Source of the DNA: Gp13-AA77 sp035949375
Lineage (GTDB): Bacteria > Acidobacteriota > Terriglobia > UBA7540
Assembly: GCA_035949375.1 (NCBI GenBank)
Contig: DASZIG010000030.1
Coordinates: forward strand, 1 to 64,000
DNA length: 64,000 nucleotides
Reading direction: 5' to 3'
The notes under the pieces are model-generated. The model made no database searches. It saw nothing but the letters and a program-made list of their open reading frames with translations, and was not told the DNA's origin. Below, piece by piece: positions 43,087-54,235 of the stretch (position 1 is the first letter of the stretch; each line of letters starts with the position of its first letter). The position numbers and the translations under genes are program-made.

Positions 43087-43127
43087 AAGTTGCGTTCAAA
43101 AGGAAGGAACCTGAGGCTAATCGACAA

Positions 43128-43787
43128 ATGATTCGACTGCTGAATATCGAAAAGTCCTACCCCGTAGGGGCGGGGCGTTATTACGTGCTTCGCCGCATCG
43201 GCCTGGACATCAAAGAAGGCGATTTTCTGACGATCATGGGACCGTCGGGCGCCGGCAAATCAACCCTGCTGAGCATCCTCGGCCTGCTCGACGGAGCCTG
43301 GACCGGGGAATACTTCTTCCTCGACAGCCCGATCCACAAGATGAACGTCAAGCAGCGCGCCGAGGTCAACAAGAAGTACATCGGTTTCGTCTTCCAGCAA
43401 TATCACCTGCTCGACAACCTGACCGTCGCGGAGAACCTGGACATTCCCCTCTCTTACCGCAACGTCAAAGGGTCCGAGCGTCAGGCCATCGTGGCAGATG
43501 CCCTGGACCGTTTCCACATCGTCGGCAAGAAAGACCTGTACCCGAGCCAGCTCTCGGGAGGCCAGCAACAGCTTGTGGCGGTTGCGCGCGCGGTCATCGC
43601 GAATCCCAAACTGATTCTGGCCGACGAGCCCACCGGCAATCTGCATTCGAGCCAGGGCAAAGAGATCATGGACCTGTTCAAGCGTTTGAACGAGGAGGGT
43701 ACCACCATCGTTCAGGTGACTCATAACGAGAATTGGGCCGCATACGGTCACAAGATCATCAAGTTGGTGGACGGGTGGATCAGTTGA
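43128..43787 (+). CDS. ABC transporter ATPase 2 (MacB/LolD type, D-loop variant)
   Basis: The 219-residue nucleotide-binding domain has Walker A GPSGAGKST (38-46), Q-loop Gln90, signature LSGGQ (142-146) and Walker B LILADE (162-167). Two differences from ATPase 1 stand out: the signature continues QQQL instead of QQQR, and the D-loop reads NLHSSQG, with His where Asp is usual. The D-loop Asp links the two ATP sites in a dimer, so the change could alter cycling or favour pairing with a canonical subunit. It is shorter at the C-terminus than ATPase 1. It lies 41 nt after permease 7 and runs almost directly into the region before permease 8. Confidence 0.94.
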   Translation: MIRLLNIEKSYPVGAGRYYVLRRIGLDIKEGDFLTIMGPSGAGKSTLLSILGLLDGAWTGEYFFLDSPIHKMNVKQRAEVNKKYIGFVFQQYHLLDNLTVAENLDIPLSYRNVKGSERQAIVADALDRFHIVGKKDLYPSQLSGGQQQLVAVARAVIANPKLILADEPTGNLHSSQGKEIMDLFKRLNEEGTTIVQVTHNENWAAYGHKIIKLVDGWIS

Positions 43788-43815
43788 ATTGACGTCAAGT
43801 GAGCCAGTGAATCAA

Positions 43816-43830
43816 TGCCTCAATGAGGCA
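43816..43830 (+). repeat. ADOP-linked palindrome before permease 8
   Basis: TGCCTCAATGAGGCA is a perfect 15-bp palindrome with one central base, preceded by GAGCCAGTGAATCA. The surrounding 40 nt closely resemble the element before permease 3 (shared GCCAGT, TGAATC and TCAATGAG words). It ends 24 nt before the start codon. Confidence 0.65.
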
Positions 43831-43854
43831 GTTCTGAAACGGCGGACTAGATCA

Positions 43855-46314
<2,460 letters not shown>

Positions 46315-46319
46315 GGAAA

Positions 46320-46344
46320 TTGATTCGTTGACTCATCGAATCAA
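46320..46344 (+). repeat. ADOP-linked inverted repeat before permease 9
   Basis: TTGATTCG (46320-46327) and CGAATCAA (46337-46344) are perfect 8-bp complements around a TTGACTCAT loop. This is the most regular copy and serves as the type example. It starts 6 nt after the stop codon of permease 8. Confidence 0.75.
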
Positions 46345-46374
46345 AAAGTCCATTGGTGGTTACAGGTGCGATCG

Positions 46375-48858
46375 ATGGCCACTCTGACTTCGGACCTCCG
46401 TTACGGAATCAGGATGCTGCGACGCAACCCCGGCTTCGCCGCCGTGGCCGTGCTCACCCTCGCGCTCGGCATCGGGGCCAACACCGCCATGTTCACCGTC
46501 ATTGATGCGGTGCTCCTGCGGCCGCTCCCCTTCCCGCAAGCCGATCGGATGATGGCCGTGAACACCGGCGCCGCCCACGGCAACCTGCAGACGACATCGT
46601 GGCCGAACTACCTCGATGTGCGCGACCAGAGCCGTTTGCTCGAAGATGTCGCCGGTTACTTCGAGGATCTGGGGGTGGTGAAGACGGCCAAGGGAAGTCA
46701 GGACGTGACCTCCCTCAAGGTGACGGCGAGCCTTCTTGACCTGCTGGGCGTGCGTCCCGAATTGGGCCGCCCCATCCTTCCTTCGGACAACCGGCCCGGC
46801 GCGCCACGCGTGGTGATGCTCAGCGATGGACTCTGGCGCCAGGACTTCGGTGCTGATCCGCGTGTGCTGGGCACCGAGATTCGGGTGGGCGACGTGCCGC
46901 ACACCGTCGTTGGCGTCATGCCCCCCGGCGTGCCCTTTCCCCAGAACGAAGCGGACGCAGCCTCCGGAGTGTGGCTGGCCTTCAACCCCGCTCCGGACGA
47001 GTTGACCGATCGCAGCTCCGGCTTCCTCTACATCGTGGGCCGCCTGAAGCCAGGGGCAAGCCGTGCCGCCGCTCAGTCCGAACTCAACGCCATCGCGCAA
47101 CGGATTCGGCAGAAAGACCCCGAAAGCGCGGCCAAGCTCGGCCTTACCCTGGTACCGTATCGCGATGTCGTCACCGCCTCGGCGCGTCCGGTGTTGCTGG
47201 CGCTCGGCGGCGCTCTTCTGCTGGTGCTGCTCGTCGCCTGCGTCAACGTGGCCAATCTGCTGCTCGCCCGGTGCCTGGCGCGCCGGCAGGAACTGGCCGT
47301 GCGGGCGGCGCTCGGCGCAAGCCATGGCCGCCTGGTGCGCCAGATGATGTCCGAAGGTGCGCTGCTGTCGATCGCGGGAGCGCTCGCCGGTCTGGAGGTC
47401 GCCTGGCTGATTCTTCAAGCCGCGCGACACCTGCCCGCGGGGCTCGTGCCGCGGGCGGAGGAAATACATCTCCGCCTGCCCGTGTTTCTGGCGCTCGTGG
47501 GGTTCGCCACCGTGGCGACGATTCTCTCGTCGCTCGCGCCGGCGCTCGTCGCGATGCGGACCGACCCTGACGAGGTTCTGCGAGGTGCAGCCCGTGGATC
47601 GACGGCGGGCCGGAAGCGCTCGCGCCTGGCACGCTCGATGGTCACGGCCGAAGTCGCACTCTCGGTATTGCTGCTGGTGGCCAGCGGCCTGATGTTTCGC
47701 ACGCTCTACAATCTGGAGAACGTCCACCTTGGTTTTGACCCCGCGCGCGTGACCAGCTTCATGGCGGTGCCGGCCAACTCGGCGGGATTCCTCACGGTCA
47801 ATGGTGTTGCACCCAAAGAGTCGGTGGCAGCGCAAGTCTACGAACCGGTGCTCGGGCGGATTCGTCATCTGCCCGGGGTTATCGATGCGGCCGTGGTCAG
47901 CGCTCCTCCGTTTGCCCATTTCGACATGCATACCGACTTTGAGATCGTGGGGCAGGCCAAATCCAAGGAGTGGAGGGCGCAAAATCAGCCGCGAATCCGG
48001 GCGTATGGCGGCGATTACTGCCGCGTGCTGGATGAGCCCGTCGTCCGCGGCCGTGCGATCACCGACGACGACACGATGGCGGCGCCCTTCGTGGCGGTCA
48101 TCAACGAGGCCTTCGCGCGCCGCTACTTTGCGGGTCAGGACCCCATCGGACACCAGATCAGCTTGGGCGGCAAAGAGACCGGCATGCTTCAGCCCTACAC
48201 GATCGTGGGCGTCACAAACGATGCCGTGCAGGACAACCTCAGCGAATCGCCCGAGCCCGAACTGGACCTTTCGTTTCAACAGGTGCCGCCGACTTCGGAC
48301 TACTACTCCGTGCTGGATGCGTTCGCCACGCACTACGTCGTGAAAACGCAGGGCTCGATCGACGTCGCCACTGAAGTCCGAAAGATCTTCCGCCAGGAAG
48401 CGCCGGACTATGCGCTTGACAACTTTCAGACACTGCCCGCCGCCCTCGACAAGGCCAGTTTCAACCAGCGGCTCGGCCTGTACCTGATCGGGTCCTTTGC
48501 GGCGGTGGCGCTGGTCATGGTACTCGCCGGACTGTATGGCGTGCTGTCCCAGCTCGTGACCCAGCGCCGGCGCGAGATCGGCGTCCGGATGGCGCTCGGC
48601 GCTACGCGGGCGTCAATCCTGCGGATGATTCTGCGGCAGGGCGGAGCGCTCATCGTGAGCGGCCTCGCCGTGGGCTTGCTCGCGTCGGTTGCCGGCGGAC
48701 GCCTGATCGGCGGATTCCTGTTCGGCGTCAGGCCCACAGACCTTTGGACGTACCTCGCGGTGATCCTGGTGCTTGCGGCCGCCGGTCTGGGTTCAGCGAT
48801 GCTCCCGGCCCGTAAGGCGGCCAAAGTCGATCCGATGGAGGCGCTGCGATGCGAGTGA
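46375..48858 (+). CDS. ADOP permease 9
   Basis: The protein has about 827 residues from ATG 46375 (AGGTG 6 nt upstream); GTG 46366 is in frame three codons earlier. Lead-in TVIDAVLLRPLPFPQADRMM, with RPLPF. First FtsX block about 275-360 (LLVACVNVANLLLARCLARR), second-half helix about 425-445 (LSVLLLVASGLMFRTL). The last FtsX block, from about 702, reads GLYGVLSQLVTQRRREIGVR, with SQLV for the usual AYSV, and the end KVDPMEALRCE has Cys for Tyr. It is the most divergent member at the C-terminus and the last before the regulatory genes, 78 nt before the sigma-54 regulator frame. Confidence 0.92.
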   Translation: MATLTSDLRYGIRMLRRNPGFAAVAVLTLALGIGANTAMFTVIDAVLLRPLPFPQADRMMAVNTGAAHGNLQTTSWPNYLDVRDQSRLLEDVAGYFEDLGVVKTAKGSQDVTSLKVTASLLDLLGVRPELGRPILPSDNRPGAPRVVMLSDGLWRQDFGADPRVLGTEIRVGDVPHTVVGVMPPGVPFPQNEADAASGVWLAFNPAPDELTDRSSGFLYIVGRLKPGASRAAAQSELNAIAQRIRQKDPESAAKLGLTLVPYRDVVTASARPVLLALGGALLLVLLVACVNVANLLLARCLARRQELAVRAALGASHGRLVRQMMSEGALLSIAGALAGLEVAWLILQAARHLPAGLVPRAEEIHLRLPVFLALVGFATVATILSSLAPALVAMRTDPDEVLRGAARGSTAGRKRSRLARSMVTAEVALSVLLLVASGLMFRTLYNLENVHLGFDPARVTSFMAVPANSAGFLTVNGVAPKESVAAQVYEPVLGRIRHLPGVIDAAVVSAPPFAHFDMHTDFEIVGQAKSKEWRAQNQPRIRAYGGDYCRVLDEPVVRGRAITDDDTMAAPFVAVINEAFARRYFAGQDPIGHQISLGGKETGMLQPYTIVGVTNDAVQDNLSESPEPELDLSFQQVPPTSDYYSVLDAFATHYVVKTQGSIDVATEVRKIFRQEAPDYALDNFQTLPAALDKASFNQRLGLYLIGSFAAVALVMVLAGLYGVLSQLVTQRRREIGVRMALGATRASILRMILRQGGALIVSGLAVGLLASVAGGRLIGGFLFGVRPTDLWTYLAVILVLAAAGLGSAMLPARKAAKVDPMEALRCE

Positions 48859-48936
48859 AGAAGTCGGATGATCGTGAGTTCAGTACCAACACCGCGAGCA
48901 CAAGAGCCGTCACTAGAAGCCGGCGTTCTGCGATAA

Positions 48937-50427
48937 TTGATATACGAGGGTAGACTTCTGGCCGTCATTACAGGCAAAGACATCCAAAGCGGGCCTGCGG
49001 GCCCGGCGCCCGTCGCGCCTCCGGGCAGAAAGGATTCCGCCCGGGCGCGCATCCTCGTCGCCGATGACCAGCGCGACGTGCTCGAATCCTTGCGGCTGCT
49101 GCTCAAGACGGAAGGCTACCTGGTGGAGACCACCACGTCGCCGGCGGGCGTGCTGAGCGCGGTCAAGTCGGCGGATTTTGACTGCCTGCTGATGGATCTG
49201 AACTACGCCCGCGACACCACGTCCGGCGTGGAGGGGCTCGATCTGCTGAACCGCCTGCAGGCCCTCGACAGTTCCCTGCCCGTCGTGGTGATGACGGCGT
49301 GGGGCACGGTGGACGTGGCGGTTGAGGCGATGCGCCGCGGGGCTCGCGACTTCGTTCAGAAGCCGTGGGAGAACGCGCGCCTCGTGGCCATTATCTCCAC
49401 CCAGGTGGAACTCAGCCGCGCCTTGCGCCGGGGCCAGCGCCTGGAGGCGGAGAACCAGCTCCTGCGCGGCAGCGACCTTCCCACGTTGATCGCCCAATCC
49501 GCGGCCATGCGTCCGGTGCTCGAGCGCGTGGCGCGTGTCGGGCCTTCGGAAGCGAACGTCCTGCTGACAGGGGAGCATGGAACCGGCAAGGAAGTGGTGG
49601 CCCGAACCCTGCACGGCCTGTCCGCGCGCACCGGAAAGGCCCTGGTGGCGGTGAACGTCGGCGGCCTTTCCGAGCATCTGTTCGAAAGCGAGCTTTTCGG
49701 ACATGTCAAAGGCGCGTTCACCGATGCGCGCACCGATCGCGTGGGCCGGTTCGAGCTGGCCGATGGCGGCACTTTGTTCCTTGACGAGATCGGGAACCTG
49801 CCCATGACGCAGCAGGCCAAGCTCCTGCGCGTGCTCGAGACCGGCGAATTCGAACGCGTGGGATCCTCGAAGACCCGTCGCTCCGACGTGCGCATCCTTT
49901 CCGCCACCAACTCCAGCTTGAAGGAGCTAGTGGCCCTGGGACGCTTTCGCGAAGACCTGTTCTTCCGGCTCAACACCGTTGAAATCCGCCTGCCGCCCCT
50001 GCGCGAGCGCCGCGAGGACATTGCCCTCCTCGCGATGCACTTTCTCGGCCAGCACGCGGCGCGGTATCACAAGCACATCACGGGCTTCACGGAGGCGGCG
50101 CTCAAGGCCCTGGTGGCTCATCCCTGGCCCGGCAACGTGCGCGAGCTCGACCACACCGTCGAGCGGTCGGTGCTCATGGCCAACAACATCCAGATCGGCG
50201 CGTCGGACCTCGGTCTCGAGGCGCCGGCGCAAACCGCCGCCCGCCTGGAAGACATGAGTCTGGAAGACGTGGAACGCTTCCTGATTCAAAAGGCCCTGGA
50301 GCGCTTCGACGATAACGTGAGCCAGGCGGCGGCGGCGCTCGGACTGAGCCGCGGCGCGCTGTACCGGCGCCTCGAGCGCTACGGGCTGGCTCACGGCGAA
50401 GACACGGCGGACCGCGATGAACCCTGA
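48937..50427 (+). CDS. Sigma-54-dependent response regulator (NtrC type)
   Basis: The 496-residue activator has a receiver (about 37-155; Asp87), a linker, an AAA+ sigma-54 activation domain (about 180-410; Walker A GEHGTGKE 212-219, Walker B LFLDEI 280-285) and a C-terminal Fis-type helix-turn-helix (448-490, VSQAAAALGLSRGALYRRLE). The sigma-54-contact loop reads GAFTDA instead of GAFTGA. The receiver loop LNYARDTTSGVEGLDLL is shared with the PP2C regulator at 22786-23976. The start is unclear: TTG 48937 is the only common start codon before the receiver, and none has a good ribosome site. Likely target: the -24/-12 promoter at 21344. Its kinase partner follows in the same direction. Confidence 0.92.
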   Translation: MIYEGRLLAVITGKDIQSGPAGPAPVAPPGRKDSARARILVADDQRDVLESLRLLLKTEGYLVETTTSPAGVLSAVKSADFDCLLMDLNYARDTTSGVEGLDLLNRLQALDSSLPVVVMTAWGTVDVAVEAMRRGARDFVQKPWENARLVAIISTQVELSRALRRGQRLEAENQLLRGSDLPTLIAQSAAMRPVLERVARVGPSEANVLLTGEHGTGKEVVARTLHGLSARTGKALVAVNVGGLSEHLFESELFGHVKGAFTDARTDRVGRFELADGGTLFLDEIGNLPMTQQAKLLRVLETGEFERVGSSKTRRSDVRILSATNSSLKELVALGRFREDLFFRLNTVEIRLPPLRERREDIALLAMHFLGQHAARYHKHITGFTEAALKALVAHPWPGNVRELDHTVERSVLMANNIQIGASDLGLEAPAQTAARLEDMSLEDVERFLIQKALERFDDNVSQAAAALGLSRGALYRRLERYGLAHGEDTADRDEP

Positions 50428-50541
50428 CGTCAGGCTGACGGCGGCCTGACGGAGACGATTCAGGTCCCAGGGGCAGATCGTGATTCGCCGTCCATTCTTC
50501 AAGCGTCATTGCTCCTGATTTTCCATGGGGCTCGATCCGGC

Positions 50542-51936
50542 ATGGGACTCGATCCGGTCACCGACTTTCGCAGGATTTCAGGCTACGGCGGTCCCCGCGT
50601 GGGCCGCCCCGGCTCGCGGCTGAGCTTCGAGAGCCGGATTCTGCTCCTGACCCTGGCCGGCGGCGCCCCGGGCCTGGCGCTCGCCATCGGCCTGATGCTG
50701 AAGGCCCAGTTTTCCTCGCAGGCCGTCTGGACTCTCGGCGTGCTGCTCGGCTTGGTGTGGCTGGGCTTCGCGTTCAGCGTCCGCAATCACATCACGATCC
50801 CGTTGCAGACGCTCTCGAACGTCCTGTCGGCGTTGCGCGAGGGCGACTATTCCCTGCGCGCGCGCGGAACCCGCAAAGAGGACTCGCTGAGCCAGTTGGT
50901 GGCTGAAGCCAACGCCTTGGGCGAGACCCTGCGCAGCCAGCGCCTGGGCGCTCTCGAAGCCACAACGCTGCTCCGCAAGGTGATGGAAGAGATTGACGTC
51001 GGGGTCTTCACCTTCGACGGCGAGGGGCGGTTGCGCCTGGTCAATCGCGCCGGTGAGCGGCTGCTGGCCCAGCCCTCCGAGCGCGTGCTCGGGGCGTCCG
51101 CCGGCGAGCTTGGATTGGAAGATTGTCTTGAGGCTCCGTCGCCGAGCATCCTCTCCATGACGTTCCCCGGCGGCGGCAGCGGCGCCACGCGCTGGGGCGT
51201 CCATCGCAGCAACTTCCGCGAAGGCGGGCTGCGCCACAGCCTGCTGGTGCTCTCCGACATGAGCCGCGCGCTGCGCGACGAAGAGCTGAAGGCCTGGCAG
51301 CGCCTGGTGCGCGTGATCGGCCACGAGCTGAACAATTCCCTTGCGCCCATAAAGTCCGTCGCCGCCAGCCTCGAGAGCCTGCTGAACCGCGAGCCCCAGC
51401 CGCCCGACTGGCGCGACGACATGCGCGAGGGTCTGCGCATCATCGCGGGACGATCCGAGGCGCTGGCCCGCTTCATGGAGTCTTACGCGCGCCTGGCCCG
51501 CCTGCCCAAGCCGCGCCGGGCCGCGCTCGATATCGGCGCCTGGGTGAGGCGAGTGGCCAGCCTGGAAACCCGCATGAAAGTGGCGCTCGAACCGGGGCCC
51601 GATACCGTCGTGCAGGCCGACGGCGACCAACTCGATCAACTCCTCATCAACCTGCTGCGCAACGCCGTGGACGCCGCTCTTGAAACCGGAGGCGGCGTGA
51701 CCGTCGGCTGGGGCCGCAATAATGCCCACCTGGATCTGTGGATCCGCGACGACGGCCTCGGGCTTTCGAACACCGCCAACCTCTTCGTTCCGTTCTTCAC
51801 GACCAAGCAAGGCGGCTCAGGGATCGGGCTGGTATTGAGCCGCCAGATTGCCGAAGCGCACGGCGGCATGCTGACGCTCGCCAACCGCACCGATGGCGCG
51901 GGCTGCGAGGCCCGGCTGCGAATCCCGGTCGAATAG
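50542..51936 (+). CDS. NtrY/NtrB-like sensor histidine kinase
   Basis: From ATG 50542 the kinase has 464 residues; a TTG at 50509 is in frame. Two membrane segments (about 34-54 and 62-80) with almost no periplasmic loop are followed by HAMP (about 82-135), PAS (about 145-235), a HisKA-type domain with the phospho-acceptor His261 in GHELNNSLAP, and HATPase_c with an N-box (LLRNAVDAAL), a DDGLGL G1 box and GGSGIGL. The ELNNSLAPI sequence is typical of NtrY-like kinases that pair with NtrC-type regulators. It should phosphorylate the regulator just upstream and possibly the PP2C regulator. With so little periplasmic domain the signal is probably cytoplasmic or within the membrane. Confidence 0.92.
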   Translation: MGLDPVTDFRRISGYGGPRVGRPGSRLSFESRILLLTLAGGAPGLALAIGLMLKAQFSSQAVWTLGVLLGLVWLGFAFSVRNHITIPLQTLSNVLSALREGDYSLRARGTRKEDSLSQLVAEANALGETLRSQRLGALEATTLLRKVMEEIDVGVFTFDGEGRLRLVNRAGERLLAQPSERVLGASAGELGLEDCLEAPSPSILSMTFPGGGSGATRWGVHRSNFREGGLRHSLLVLSDMSRALRDEELKAWQRLVRVIGHELNNSLAPIKSVAASLESLLNREPQPPDWRDDMREGLRIIAGRSEALARFMESYARLARLPKPRRAALDIGAWVRRVASLETRMKVALEPGPDTVVQADGDQLDQLLINLLRNAVDAALETGGGVTVGWGRNNAHLDLWIRDDGLGLSNTANLFVPFFTTKQGGSGIGLVLSRQIAEAHGGMLTLANRTDGAGCEARLRIPVE

Positions 51937-52103
51937 CCAGGCGCACTCCCCGAAAGCAAGCCAGAGCCGCGGATCCGGACTCCAGACGTCCGTCTGCTGC
52001 GTACTTTCGCTCGCCCGGCTTGCTCTCGCTGCGAGCCGCCAAATCTGGCTTCGTTTTTCGCATTCTTGCGCAGTCTGCCGCAGCAAGCGCGATTTTAAAG
52101 GAG

Positions 52104-53480
52104 TTAGCGGCCCGGAGGGCGGCGGAGTTTCGCTTCGTTTGGCTTCGTTTTGGCCTGTTTTTGAGGGCGTTTTGTTGATTTTGCAGGGCTTAGTGGCTTC
52201 GTTTTGTTAAATTTTAGATTCTTTTTTTTCGTCTTTTTTGCAGAAAACGGTTTTGAGGCCGGATCCGCCGGTATTTCTAGGCTATCGTAGTTGCCTACGG
52301 CGTGGTGCAGACCGAGCGCCCGCAGCAGCGAGGTGATCACGCGTTGCTTGCGGTCGATGGCCTGCCGCAGCCGTTCACCCTGCAGGCTCATGGCGCGATC
52401 TCTCTGGGTTGCCCCGAGACGGGCCCTGGACGCGGACTGCGGCATGCTGGCCTGGTCAAGATGAAGCGCGTAAGCGGCGAGCGCGTCGCGCTCCTCGAGC
52501 GCCAGTAGGTCAAGCAGCCCCTCGAACTGCTCTTCGCCGAGAGGCTCCCCGCCGTCTCTCGCTTTCATCAGGCGGTCGCACCGGATACAAATCGTCTGGG
52601 CGCGGTCGGAACTCGGGTTGAGATCGTTCCCATAAAGCATGCGCAGCATCGGACCGATGTCAAAGTCCCGGCGCGCCAGATGCTGCTCGAGCGCCTCCAG
52701 GCACTCGAGCTGTTTTTTCGCCCGGGCCGGAGAGTCCGGCATGCGCTGCAGGCCCTGCGCAAACAGTTCCTCGGCGGTGCCGGGGAGGTCGGCTTGCAGC
52801 GCGTGCAGCCGCCGGCGCCTCTCGATAGTGTTCTGGCGCCAACCCTCCTCGAGTTGGGCGTCGCGAATGCCCTCCCAGGCTTCAAGCTCCAACTGCTCGC
52901 GCGCCAGACCTCGAAAATGGATCTCGAGGATCGCAGGCAGAGGCTCGTAGGGCCGGATGAGCTCGCGGTAGAGCTCCTCGGCGGCGCCGGGCTGCTGGCC
53001 GAGCGTCCGCGACTCCACCTCGCCCCAGAGGCGCGCGGAGTGGTATTTGGCCGCGTTCCGGCTCGCGCGCCGCTTGCCATCCTCGGTACGGGGTCCGGTA
53101 GACTGTTGAGAATTGACGCGATTCGCCGCTGCTTTCGCAACCGATGTCGGACGGCGGCGGGCCGCGGACGGCGTGGCGACCGACGGCGTGGCGGCGGACG
53201 GCGTGGCAACCGACGGCGTGGTGGACGCCTGCGGGGGCGCATCGGCCGCCCCGATGAACGCCGGGGTGGCGCATACATCGTCTTCCATGTGTGCGTCACG
53301 ACTCTCCCCCGAGGGTGCAGTGGCTACGACATAAGAAGCGATGTCGTCGCCGCCCTTGGTGCCGTCGATCCTGCCCTGTGCGGCCTCAGCCTGACTCCGC
53401 GCCGGGCCCGGCGCCTGCCCATCGTCTCCCGCGTGATTTTCCACCCGCTGGTTTTGATCAATAATGTCGATGCTTTTCAT
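52104..53480 (-). CDS. NRxNxQxSTGPRT-motif protein with Lys-rich tail
   Basis: The 458-residue protein has an N-terminal low-complexity region with tandem TPSVA/TPSAA units (about 86-105), then the motif ANRVNSQQSTGPRTEDGKRR (about 116-137). A long helical region follows (WGEVESRTLGQQPGAAEELY through LARRDFDIGPMLRMLYGN), and an AT-rich Lys/Thr/Pro tail (KKTKKKNLKFNKTK, then KQAKTKPNEAK). The GPRTxxGKxR motif recurs in a multicopy family I associate with Acidobacteria and Planctomycetes; its role is unknown to me, perhaps nucleic-acid binding given the basic motif and tail. GAGGG precedes the ATG. It lies 7 nt after a second gene of the same operon. A degraded copy of its tail is at 11815-11960. 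Confidence 0.7.
   Translation of the reverse strand: MKSIDIIDQNQRVENHAGDDGQAPGPARSQAEAAQGRIDGTKGGDDIASYVVATAPSGESRDAHMEDDVCATPAFIGAADAPPQASTTPSVATPSAATPSVATPSAARRRPTSVAKAAANRVNSQQSTGPRTEDGKRRASRNAAKYHSARLWGEVESRTLGQQPGAAEELYRELIRPYEPLPAILEIHFRGLAREQLELEAWEGIRDAQLEEGWRQNTIERRRRLHALQADLPGTAEELFAQGLQRMPDSPARAKKQLECLEALEQHLARRDFDIGPMLRMLYGNDLNPSSDRAQTICIRCDRLMKARDGGEPLGEEQFEGLLDLLALEERDALAAYALHLDQASMPQSASRARLGATQRDRAMSLQGERLRQAIDRKQRVITSLLRALGLHHAVGNYDSLEIPADPASKPFSAKKTKKKNLKFNKTKPLSPAKSTKRPQKQAKTKPNEAKLRRPPGR
53164..53223 (-). repeat. Four tandem 15-bp coding repeats
   Basis: Units at 53164, 53179, 53194 and 53209 alternate between GCGGACGGCGTGGCG-like and ACCGACGGCGTGGCG-like forms, encoding alternating TPSAA and TPSVA pentapeptides in the N-terminal part of the motif protein. 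The alternation suggests a 30-bp unit duplicated as a block. Confidence 0.8.
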
Positions 53481-53487
53481 AGTGCCC

Positions 53488-53964
53488 TCACTGTTCCTCA
53501 GCTGGCCGAGGCGGCGCGATCGGCTGAGGTGGCGCGCCCGGTTGGGGCGGTGCGATCGGCCGGAGCGGTGCGATCGGTTGGAGCGGCGACCTCAGTCCCA
53601 CGATCTCAGCAATCCGGTTGTAGACGGCCATCGCGTCCATGGGTTTCCCGGCGGCAGCCGATTCCTTGGCTAGCTCGGCGGCGCGAGCCACTTCCTCGAG
53701 GCGCGAGTCCAGTTCGCGGATCTTAAGCTCCGCACCTCGCGGCTCGGCCGCGGGATGCTGTGACTGGGCGGCAAGGATTCCGCTAAGGAGGAACGCGCGG
53801 AGCATCTCGCCCGATTCGGAGTCGGGATTCTCGCGCGCCTCGTCGTATAAGCGGTCCCTTTGCTCCATGAGGTCACGGAGGCCAGGCTCGGACCGGCGCA
53901 ATTGGCCCTGCCGGCGCGGCCGCGCCCTCCTGGTCTTCTTCGATCCTGCCTTTGACGCCGCCAT
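53488..53964 (-). CDS. Coiled-coil protein with Pro-rich tail, operon partner of the motif protein
   Basis: Starting at ATG 53964 (GGAGG 8 nt upstream; the frame runs on to 54027), the protein has 158 residues. The basic start AASKAGSKKTRRARPRRQGQ is followed by a charged helical middle (LRDLMEQRDRLYDEARENPD, then ELKIRELDSRLEEVARAAEL) that should form a coiled coil. A tail built from PIAPxRP/PxQPxAPP repeats closes it. No known domain is recognised. It is separated by 7 nt from the following motif gene, so the two are co-expressed and may act together. The basic start and the coiled coil would fit a nucleic-acid-associated scaffold, but this is inference. Confidence 0.6.
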   Translation of the reverse strand: MAASKAGSKKTRRARPRRQGQLRRSEPGLRDLMEQRDRLYDEARENPDSESGEMLRAFLLSGILAAQSQHPAAEPRGAELKIRELDSRLEEVARAAELAKESAAAGKPMDAMAVYNRIAEIVGLRSPLQPIAPLRPIAPPQPGAPPQPIAPPRPAEEQ

Positions 53965-54235
53965 GCTGTCCGCCTCCGTTGAACCGTCGAAATCGGCGCG
54001 CTGTTTCACCCAAGCGCGATGGTCCACCGTGAACCATAGCAGGTCGGAATTGGACGGTGGGTACCAGTGCGAAGGCCGGGACTCAATATTACATGCTTAT
54101 TCTACAGTTGGTTGGCCTGTGGAAAAGCCGGGACAGGGGTGCGCGAAGGCCGATGCCATGGTGACGTCTTGTCTGGGGACGCGTGAAAGGCGATGCGCGG
54201 CTTCGGTATGCGCCAGCCGGCCGCGACTGCCGATT

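Noticed and set aside
46360..48333. 657-codon minus-strand frame opposite permease 9
   Set aside because: Antisense of a conserved membrane protein with no domain in its own translation.
50452..50465. Match of ACGGAGACGATTCA to the region before permease 1 as another permease scar
   Set aside because: Only about 14 bp match, no N- or C-terminal permease codons follow, and no dyad is present; likely chance.
50578..51810. 410-codon minus-strand frame opposite the NtrY-like kinase
   Set aside because: Shadow of the kinase; no motif of its own.
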